Assembly (NCBI GenBank): GCA_037179515.1 | Contig: JAXCGZ010021022.1 | Coordinates: forward strand, 1-64,000 | Length of the DNA: 64,000 nt | Source: Halocaridina rubra | Taxonomy: Eukaryota > Arthropoda > Malacostraca > Decapoda > Atyidae | Direction of reading: 5' to 3' | Shown here: piece after piece, positions 1 through 10,700 of the stretch | How the letters are laid out: each line of letters begins with the position of its first letter | Numbering within the stretch: position 1 is the first letter of the stretch | Notes under the pieces: generated by a model | Told to the model about the DNA's origin: nothing | What the model saw: only the letters and a program-made list of their open reading frames with translations | The model's database searches: none | Position numbers and translations under genes: made by a program

Positions 1-97
1 GATGGACATTTTGGAATGTATGATTTATTGATTAAAACAAAAAGGTCTTTTTAGTTTATTATATTCACTTTGGGAAATGCCGTATAGCTTATCTATA

Positions 98-228
98 GGA
101 TGCTCACTGAGAGGTGACTGACTTGCTTTCAAACCCACCGAAGGACGTTTAGAAGGGCATCCAGCTCTATCCCCCAGCTGCAAACCGTCTGTGTTCACCC
201 CCATATAGGGACTAATAGTTACACACAA
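98..228 (+). repeat. tRNA-derived SINE, family S1 (partial)
   Basis: First of about twenty copies of a short dispersed repeat, called S1 here. Fuller copies start with a tRNA-like head (A-box-like AGCACAGTGGTTAGAGC, then B-box-like GGTTCGAGCCC). A tRNA-unrelated body follows with the phrase CATCCAGCCTTAATTCC, a C-rich stretch and the ending AGTGACACATAAAAC. This copy has a worn head and a recognisable body. Pol III-type boxes plus dispersed copies on both strands are the reason for calling it a SINE. The family name is mine. Confidence 0.65.
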
Positions 229-269
229 AACATTAAAAAATATTATATTAGATATTGGTTATTGATAAA

Positions 270-416
270 GTGATAGAGGCCTCACTCATGAATTGACAAA
301 CCATGTTCGAGCCCATCGCGGGGCGTTATGAATAGCATCTAGCCTTGATTCTCCAGCTCCAACCTGTTTGTATCCACCCTGATCCGAATGGCGATTAATA
401 ATGACGCATAAAACGG
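270..416 (+). repeat. SINE S1
   Basis: Second S1 copy in the same orientation, close behind the first. The B-box-like phrase GTTCGAGCCCATCGCGGGG and the full body through GACGCATAAAAC are present. The A-box end is eroded. Confidence 0.7.
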
Positions 417-757
417 CCACTGGCATAATAAAACGCCAGGTCAGTGATGGCAATGACTGTCTGTGACCTATATGATTAAACTCCTTTGATAGGTCAAATA
501 ACATAGCTTCCCTTTTCTAGGTTAGGTTAAGTAAATTATGTTAACATGCAGTGGCCTTTCCGTGTCTTGCCACATACTAAACTTTTATTATTTATTTCAG
601 CTTAATAGATAGGTGTCAGAAATGTCCAGACTCTTTCATGCTTTTTATCCTTGACATATCGGTTTGTTTACTCATTATCTTTGATACTTTTCAAAAATCT
701 ATTTTTTTATTCTAAATTTGAGAAAATTTTCTCAAATTTTATTTCCCTGGATAGTGA

Positions 758-758
<1 letters not shown>

Positions 759-853
<95 letters not shown>

Positions 854-855
854 CT

Positions 856-897
<42 letters not shown>
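759..897. repeat. (CT)n microsatellite
   Basis: About 140 bases of CT dinucleotides with a few CC or TTC interruptions. The Ser-Leu and Arg-Glu reading frames over it are artefacts of the repeat. Confidence 0.97.
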
Positions 898-902
<5 letters not shown>

Positions 903-970
903 GGTCAAAAATATAAATTCATACTTTTTAAACATTGCTATTCCAACACTAGAATACAAGGTCGCTCTTG

Positions 971-1180
971 CACCAAAGTGACACGTCGCACGTGGCATGC
1001 CACGTGGCACGCCAGTTGAAAACGAAAATCTGGAAATATATCAAACCTTTCACACAACAGTGGCGTGGTAACATGGGACGTGTCACGCCACTTCTGTATG
1101 AAAGGTTTCATATATTCCGAATGTTTGTTTTCACTGGTTTGCCACGTAGTATGCCACGTGCGACGTGCTACTTTGGTGTG
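971..1180. mobile_element. Foldback/MITE-like inverted repeat
   Basis: A palindrome of roughly 210 bp. The left arm begins CACCAAAGTGACACGTCGCA and the right arm ends with its near complement GCGACGTGCTACTTTGGTG. Inside, CCACGTGGCATGCCACGTGG-type motifs and matching AAACCTTTCA/TGAAAGGTTT segments continue the pairing. No coding sequence is seen, so a non-autonomous DNA element is likely. No clear target duplication was found. Confidence 0.6.
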
Positions 1181-1707
1181 AAAAGAAAACGAAAAGACAC
1201 GACCTCTCCCATACACTATGGCTTCCCTGTGTCATTTTTATATCAAACATTTAGGAGAAATCTGTGGCTTACCTCCCTTCCTCCAATACATATTAGCCAG
1301 CCCTCTCCCTCCCCCTTCGTCTCCTTTCCCAACATCCCCCTTCCGTACTTCCCCATCAACGTCATCTTCAGCCCTCCCCATACCATTCCCCCATTATCTC
1401 GCCCTCCCCTGGCATGCCAGGTTTTGGCATAAATTTTCCCCATAAATGTCATTTTCTTTTTATGGTGAGTTTGTCCTTTTTTATATACTCAGACGTCTGG
1501 CAACCCTGAAACTAACTGTATTTTGACTTAGGATTGCCAAGTTTTAGCAGGAAAAAAAGGACCGACTGGGTATAAAAAAGGACAGACCCTAGCAACCCTG
1601 AATTGGTCCCTCCCTTCAACGGCCATTATGCAAATGTCATCGACGTAAGGGCGAGGGTAAAAACACGTCCTGGCTCCTGCTTCCTCTTCATTACCTTGCT
1701 CAAATTT

Positions 1708-2607
<900 letters not shown>

Positions 2608-2909
2608 CTGTCTGTCTATCTATCTTTTATCTATTTATTTATGTCTCACTCAGAATTACGGAATTGAGGAATTAATATTAAATATAGCTTCTTATTTTAT
2701 TGTTTTATATTAAAAGCCTGCGGAAATTAAAACATAGGAAAAACACTGATATAATGCAATAGATATGGATTAAAAAAAAAATGTTTATTTAAAATACGGG
2801 TTTGCAATGACATTTCTAATTATATTATATATACGAATTATTATAGTCTACGGGCTAAATTCATAGAAAACATAAATTAGAGAATCTAGGAGTAATAATA
2901 TACAGGGGA

Positions 2910-3017
<108 letters not shown>

Positions 3018-3141
3018 AGCTATATTACTTAGTACATAATTAAAATTTATGTAAAAATACCAATAATGATATTTCTAAGTTCATCATATCATACCACTGG
3101 ATTATTCTTGTGTTCGTACCATACAAAAATATTCAGTTTTA

Positions 3142-3217
3142 GGCATGCAGCCTTAATTCCCCAGATCCGACCTGTTTGTGACACTCCCATTATGGGGAAT
3201 AAAAGTGACTTAAAACG
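3142..3217 (+). repeat. SINE S1 body fragment
   Basis: Only the S1 body is present, from CATGCAGCCTTAATTCCCCAG to GTGACTTAAAAC. The tRNA-like head is missing, as in a 5'-truncated copy. Confidence 0.6.
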
Positions 3218-3347
3218 TACTGTAATTGATCCATGATGTTGCATTATACTTACATGAAAACTTGATATGGTTAAGTTAGGGTAAATTTGACTATTTATGT
3301 ACGCTGTATACTCAGTAATTACCTGAAATGTGTGCTTGAAAAAGACA

Positions 3348-3355
<8 letters not shown>

Positions 3356-3434
<79 letters not shown>
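3356..3434. repeat. (GA)n microsatellite
   Basis: About 40 uninterrupted GA units. Confidence 0.97.
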
Positions 3435-3436
<2 letters not shown>

Positions 3437-3476
3437 CCCAGGTTTTACAATACAAACATTTTCAAAATATGGCACA

Positions 3477-3632
3477 GACGCGGTAGCACAGTGGTTATTG
3501 CACTCGACTCAGAAAGTGACAGCCCCGTGGTTGAGCCCATCATGGGGCATTAATAAGGGTCTCCACACTTCATCCCCTAATTGTATTTGTATCCAGCCCT
3601 CTTGAATGGGGACTTACAGTGACACATAAAAC
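3477..3632 (+). repeat. SINE S1, nearly complete copy
   Basis: One of the best S1 copies. The head reads GCGGTAGCACAGTGGTTATT (A-box-like), followed by GTGGTTGAGCCCATCATGGG (B-box-like), the body, and GTGACACATAAAAC at the end. It is the reference I used to recognise the others. Confidence 0.75.
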
Positions 3633-3819
3633 TTTCTGCAGGAATGATAGTCCCATATAAAACACATTAAACATATAAAACTTATAAAACATATGGAGAA
3701 CTGTGAAACATTTAACAAAAAAAGAAAAAAATAGAATCGCTTTTGCCAGTTTATGTACAAAGTGAATAATGGATATTTTTTAATTTTATTTTTTATAATT
3801 TTTGGCTGTTTTTGTGTCA

Positions 3820-3970
3820 GTGTTAATCTCAATATGAATGGAAATGGACAGACACAGGTTGGAGCTGGGGAATAAAGGCTGGATGCTCATCCTAACACTC
3901 CGCATTGGGCTCGAAACAGGTTTGTCACCTCCCGAGTCAAATGCTCTAACCATTGTGTCACCGCAGTCCC
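3820..3970 (-). repeat. SINE S1, antisense
   Basis: The reverse complement of S1 is recognisable from GGTTGGAGCTGGGGAATAA and GGGCTCGAAACAGG through to the head complement GCTCTAACCATTGTGTCACC. It lies about 190 bp from the sense copy before it. Confidence 0.72.
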
Positions 3971-4258
3971 CAAATAATCACAGTTTCATATTTCATTTAT
4001 TGTTTCATTAATCTGCAAAAATTAAAAGATAAAGCAAACAATATGTTTAAGTATAAATATTTATTCAGCCAAACATTAAAGTAGACTGCTGGAAAAATAA
4101 ATATGACTTTAAAGAAGCCTTTTGAAATGTAAAATAACAATTGCTTAATAAAGATTCAATACTATGGAATTAATGAGTAAATTGTTAGTAATGGGAAACA
4201 GGCATATAAAAGATAACTGTATTTTGGCAGTGTTTCATGCATACTTACAATGGGAGGT

Positions 4259-4382
4259 AGGACAATTGCCCCTAAGGACTATCACCCCTTAGGACAATTG
4301 CTCCCCAGGACAACTGCCCATCAGGACAATTGTTCATAGGACAATTTCCACATAGAACAATTGCCCCTCAGGACAATTGCCC
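4259..4382. repeat. Minisatellite with GGACAATTGCCCC-like units
   Basis: About seven degenerate units of 16-20 bp, each containing GGACAATTGCC or a close variant (GGACAATTGCTCC, GGACAACTGCCCA, GAACAATTGCCCC). It lies in otherwise AT-rich sequence. Confidence 0.85.
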
Positions 4383-4399
4383 TCTTGATATTCTGTAAT

Positions 4400-7300
4400 G
4401 AGTACTATATAGTTCTAGTTTTAAACCTCATCTTTTGCTAATCTAACCAAGCCTAATCCAATTTAACCTAACATTTTCAGTCGTTCTTTCTTAATTATAT
4501 CATATATTTCTCTTTAATACTATCAAGGGGCAGTTGTCTGTTTCTGTATTAAGAGTTAGTGGCTATAATCTCAGTGGCAATCATGCAAAGAGGCAACTTT
4601 CCGCACCCCCTTAAAATGGCTAGTAATTGCTTCACTTCAGAGGTGTGATCAGTTGTGTTCATTTAACAATAATATTAAATAATGGCTATAAAGCAGAGTA
4701 TATTAATAATGGTTCCGTCCAAACAATCTAAAAGCAGTTATGAATGGCCGATAATTGAAACAGAATAGTGTTTTGCTAATCAAAGTTAAACCTGGCTAAA
4801 CCTGATGACTGTGATGCCACGTTGTATGGCTGGGTGTTCACAAACACTCACTGGGTTTTTACAAACACTAATTACAACTACAAGCACCGTTTAGGATTAA
4901 GGATCATTTATATTGACCCCAAAATTTCACAGTTGTAGAGGTTTTAGTATATCCACAATAAAAAAAAGCCTATTAGTATTACATGAATGAGAATGCTTAT
5001 AATGGATCTACACAGTATATTATAACCTTCACATATCTATTTGTGGTCAGTCTCGCACTAGAAGGAATAGAGTACAGTATGGAGAAGTGAAAATGGTGAA
5101 TATTCAATAAGTACACAAATAATATTATTATATTTTGATTCTTAATTGTTATATGCCATTTTATGTCATTATTAATCCCCATTTTGAATGGAGGTGGATG
5201 CAGACAGGTTGAAACAGGGGAATTAAGAGTAGATCCCCTTTCCAATGCTCCATCATGGGCATTAAAAAGGGCACTTACCCTTAATTCCCCAACTATATTT
5301 TGCTTTTCAGTACTGTATATTAATCAACTAAATACCTTGCTGTAGAATATGATAATTAATCTGGGTATTCTCTCTTGCATGAAGTTTATATAAATTGGCA
5401 TTTGGCAGATTTTAGATTATCAAAAACAGACTCTGTTATTGATAGTTACTAACGTAGTTTCTCACTCAGGCAACTAAAATCACGAGACTTCAGTTATTAT
5501 CTAGCTCTGTTGTACACCTATCTTTCTTACAGCAAGAACTGGATTGATACATACGCAATGGTATTACAGTATAGTGAAAGCATAATTTTGCATATGTTAC
5601 AATAGAACACCATTATCATATTAAAAATTTTAAAACCTATAGAGACACTTAATATCTGTGATTTATGTTATCTTAAAGGCTGTGACGAATTTGAGAATTC
5701 ATTTTTTTTTAAATCTTGTCTCTTCTATAAGTACAAATAAATAAAAAGGAAATTTCTAATCATTGCAGATTTTTTTTATCGTAATGTACATATCCACATA
5801 TATCATGCATGGAATATTTACTATACAGAACGTTGTCTCCTTAAAATCTTATTCTTGTCATCAGATTGTAAAGATATAATTGTCACTAAGAGAGGAAGGT
5901 TTGAGTAGAGTGAATTGGCAAACTAGAATTTTCCTACATTTTACATGATTTTATATAGTGCAGTTCTGAATATATGCAGTTGGAAGCTATTAAAAATAAC
6001 TCCTAAAAATACAATATACTAAATACTGTACTATTTTTTACATAAATTTATTTTGTATTAGATAAAGTTTAAGAACGGTACAATAATCTAGGCATAATGC
6101 AAAGTATACAGGAGGTTGGAAATAAATTATATACAAAGCATAGACATATTTATATAAGGGTTTTGACATCAGGCAAACTTTGACTTATGTGGGAAGTGGT
6201 GTAACCAGTTTACAGTGTAAGATGAGTGACAACTATATCAATCACCTACATTCCTGAAACTGACGCAATATGTAACACCTGAGAGATATCCCTTGGATCT
6301 TAACCCTCAGTGGGCGGGCAGTAGACGAAAGACATATCGCCTCAATTGCTTTTTATAACACACTGGCATCCACCCTTGCTGAATGCTTTTATTTAACACA
6401 TGAAAGTGAAAAAGATGCCATGCAATACCAGAAAATGTTGTTATGCCATAGCAAGTGTTTCATTTTGTTTTAAAACAAGGCTGGGGAATTTGAACACAAT
6501 TTTGACATTGACTTGATCTAATACACATGATCACGAGATGCTGTCTTCCCTTAAGGGACTTATGATGATGCATTGTTCACTGCACTGTATGGTTCATCAA
6601 ATAGTAATCTGACCACTGAGCTTATTGCATATTAACATGAAATAATTATTTTAAAAATTTCTAGCATGAAATACAATACTGTACATGATTTAAAAGTTTC
6701 AGGGCTTTCTTATTAATCTATAGCCTTCATTGTCTATAATATTTTCATATTAAGGAGAAAACTACCTTATACAAATACTGTACTACTGTAAGGGAGTCTT
6801 CAGTGTATAAGTAATAGCTGTACTTAACATACTGAGTGATCATAATAAAACCATCATAGACGCAGAGTTAGTACCCAATACACAGTAAGACATTTATAAA
6901 AAATGCGTTGGTTTGAAGTTAGTACATGGCAATTGTATATCATATTGTAATAAATGGCAGTGAGATGAAGAGCAATATATCAATTGCTCCTCTTTAGACT
7001 AGGATATATTTACTTTATATTTCTCATTGAATTATAAAGGTGATTTATGTTCTCTTTCTCTCCATCTACTCACTGTCTGTAAAACTACCTTCTTACACAT
7101 GATACTATGAACTATACTGTAATATTCTATACATCTTCAAGAGGAAATCATATTTTCCTTATATTATTCATGGTTCAACAGTTTCAGGCATATGTGCATA
7201 CTTTTAGAGCATATAACTATTACATCTTCCACACTTCAGAACATTACCATGATAGTAACAAATATATTTGTTAGAGTACAAAAGCATAGCATATATATTC

Positions 7301-7640
7301 ACTTTTTCTAATATATGCCTAAAAATCCATAGCATATTCCACATGTTTACCTTGGCATTTTCCTTATTAACACAGTTGTTGCAAAGTAGCAAATTACTGA
7401 TAATTATCTTATCTAAAAATATTACTTCAAGGTCCTCACCCTTTACAATATTTAGTAGTAATGAAGCTAATACCCTTGTTATTGGTAACCTTTTATGGCA
7501 GTAAAGAAATATGATATGTCTATTAACCTAACAAAAGGAGAACCTGTTATGAAATCTTATATTCCTAAATGGCACTGAGATAAAACCATTATTGTATGTA
7601 TATTTAGGCTTATTGTGCACAAGTTTTAAAACTTATTCAT
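4400..7640. other. AT-rich sequence with no recognised gene
   Basis: Open frames here are short and uncoupled to splice signals. A chimeric S1 remnant lies at about 5160-5285, where an antisense body is joined to a sense body piece. The right part is downstream of the distal last exon of the LOX-like gene, so some of it may be that gene's 3' UTR. I could not fix a polyadenylation site: several minus-strand AATAAA-like words occur, none compelling. Confidence 0.5.
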
Positions 7641-7644
7641 ATAG

Positions 7645-7767
7645 TTAAGGTCTTTGTAGACTGCAGTTTCCCAGCCAGACATTTTGAGAGGTATAGATAA
7701 ACTCGCAGACAGCAGCGTTGTTGTCAAATGACTTCTCTGCTACTTTAAAGTCTGGATTAATTGCCAG
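7645..7767 (-). CDS. LOXL: LOX-like gene, distal last exon (copy A)
   Basis: The acceptor is AATTTCAG followed by CTGGCAATTAATCCAG in phase 0. Forty codons and TAA follow. The encoded tail contains [20 protein letters not shown] and ends CSLQRP, matching the last strands and final cysteine pair of lysyl oxidases (for example NP...VAESDYSNN...C...C). It is 41 codons long including stop, the same as the proximal copy at 9166-9288. Confidence 0.88.
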   Translation of the reverse strand: MAINPDFKVAEKSFDNNAAVCEFIYTSQNVWLGNCSLQRP

Positions 7768-10700
7768 CTGAAATTATAAATAGCTTATTACTTTGAGCTT
7801 TATAATTATTGTTATATTGTCAAACCAATTGAAAAGTAAATTAGAAAGAGTCATTAATGCAGGGAACTATAATATTTTTTAGGGTCATATTTTTACATAC
7901 AATAGAAATGTACTGCACAAACTATTCACTATACGTGAATAGTTTGTGATGTTATTCATTAGTTTTGTATTTTTATTTGGTTTTATGTGGTCTTTTATTG
8001 ATTTTAGGTTATTGTTTTAATTTTATAGGTTTTTAATATTTTGTTGCGGACCAACGTAAAGTTGCGTAAACTGACATTATTCGAATATTGTTTTATTGAT
8101 TCTTATTAACAAGAGCTGACGTAAAATCGAAATTGACGTAAGTTGAAGAGACATAAGGCACGGTATTACTGTGTATTACATTCACCTGTATAGTGTATCA
8201 TTAGTAGTAGATGTAATCATGAACTACATTAAATTTATTGATATTCCGAATCCCTTAAACTTTTATCTAGTTAGAAATCTATATACTTAGTATAAAAGGA
8301 ATATTTGAATATCCAACGATTACATAATATGACATATACATAGTATATATTGCTCTGTTTTAAGTTTTCATAAAACTTTTCTTAATCTAGGGTAGAATAG
8401 TACTGGTAGTGTTATTATAATATAAGATACACACTAAGGGAAGATACAATTTCTAGTTTTGTGTTTTATGCCTTTTCTAAATTAAACTTATTCGCATTTC
8501 AGGCCCTACAGAATCCATTCTTTTGTTCAACCAAGTACAGTATAAGGATTTTAAGAAATAATTCTAAGAACAAGCCTTACTGAAAAAATTAAGATATCAG
8601 CTAATCTATAGTTACAAAATAATAATCTTTTAGAGTTATCGATATTATTATTTTCTTTCTGAACTCAAAAAAGTGTTATTGAGCAGATAAAATCACAACC
8701 AACTGCATTACTACTGTAGTAAGCAGATTCAGGCAGAATGGGACAATTGGGCGATGCTGTTGGTGCTAACATTTTGGCACTTATGTTTTGATACCATTGC
8801 TTTTGAAAATCATCAAAGCACCTCCCAGGGTTTCACCAGAATAGGTTTAGTGCCCAAACAGCTGGCGCCAAAATGGCTTTGCCAAAATGCACCAAACCTG
8901 ATACAGGAGCTCGGATAGAGCAGATGAGATTTTGACTGTTCACTGAGAGTGTCTTGAAACTTCTCATATTTCAGTTAGAAAGCAAGCTGTATATGGAGAA
9001 TGATGTTTATGTGGACCCGAACTTATCGCAATTGGGCCAAAAAGGAATTTCCGAGCCATGCACGTGTCACATTAAAAATAAGTTTACACAGCAGCATTAT
9101 TGTCGAAGGTCCGGTTAGAATGCAAGCTGTAGATGTAGAATGAAGTTTATGCAGACCCAAACTTATCATGGCCGGGCCAAAGAGCAATTTCCAACCCATG
9201 CACTTGTCACACTATAGATAAGCTCACACACAGCCGCATTATTGTCGAAGGACTTCTCTGCTACTTTGAACTCAGGGTTTACTGATAGCTGGAAAGAAAA
9301 CCCATTATTTGGTACCTAATTGAAAATTATATCCTCTAACATACATATCAGTTATATTTAACTGGATTGTCCATTCATGGAAGAATTAAAGACTACTCTT
9401 GTTAATTAGGTAAGAAGTAACTATTGGTACCCATATATTCTATCAATATGTATAAAAATAAGTATTATGTCTATCAGATGTTTGCTAATGGGTTAATTTG
9501 GTCTTAAGATATATAGGGAACTAAGATTTTATATAAGATGCTACATCACTGTATTGTTTCTCTCAATATAGCTTCGAGAACTTGGCTGTACTTAATGTAG
9601 ATTTGACATCTGGAGGTGACGTATAGTATGCATACTGGAAAATCTATGTGTTTACTTTTCTCATTCTTCTTCATGCAGTATTAGCTTAGGCTATGAAGTC
9701 ATTGAGAAAGCATATGCTTTAGTGTTACTTGAAGCTGGCAGATAAAAGACTAGCAAAAGCTTAATGAGATATATTAGGCTGTAGTATTGATGCCTATTTA
9801 AGCAATACTGTATAGTTGAAAATACTGTTAGAGCTTGTCAGCATTTTGCACGTAAAACATATTGTATCTGTAAAGAGTTTTTAAGGTTATTAATCATTAA
9901 GCCTTTTACTGCTTACCACACTAAAGATAGTTTATTACAGTTGAGACTTACCTTAAAAGTATAAGTACCAGGTTTTATGTCAGTAATATCAATCCACTGA
10001 CAGTCAATGTTATATGCATAAGTGTCAGTACATCCTGGACTGATTCCCTGATCACCATAGTTGGCACACTTGAAGATTGGCTGTACCCCTGGAGCACAAT
10101 TATTATCTTCTAAACAGAACGAAGCCTTGTGGCCCTCGGCTACTCGGTTTCCCTGTTCATCGATGATGTCGTAGTGAGCGAATACTTCCATACTGTGATA
10201 GTGCCTGATGAAATTAGGGGGAATTAGGATGGACACAGACTTATAAAAGAGGGAATACTGCCATACTGTGATAGTGCCTGAAGAAATGTTAGAGAATTAG
10301 GACAGACACAAGCTCATATTAGAAGGAATACTTCCATACTGTGATAGTGCCTTAAGAAATCATGGAGAATTAAGACACCCACAAGTTCATAAAAGGCCTG
10401 ATAGTTGTTAACAATACCTTGGAGAGTGGTAGCTGTGACAAGCTAAAGGCATCTTCATATTAGCATCATTTACACTTTCGACTGGCATTGTCATAAAATT
10501 TACATCATCATTTGTTATCAAACACATATTGTGACGAACTTCCCACTTTCAGACAGTGTGATCTTGCAATATGAGACTTATTGGGAATGCTTAAGCTCGA
10601 CTGAGGAAAAAGTTCTTTGTACCAGTGACTGTAAATCACTATAACTCTCAGAGGAACATGAGGACATTCTGGCAACGGGTAAAGTAACATATGCCCCTTC

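Noticed and set aside
8740..8900. Possible foldback around TTTTGGCAC/GTGCCCAAAC and GCCAAAATGC
   Set aside because: The matching words are short and not in a consistent inverted order, so no stable long hairpin is supported.
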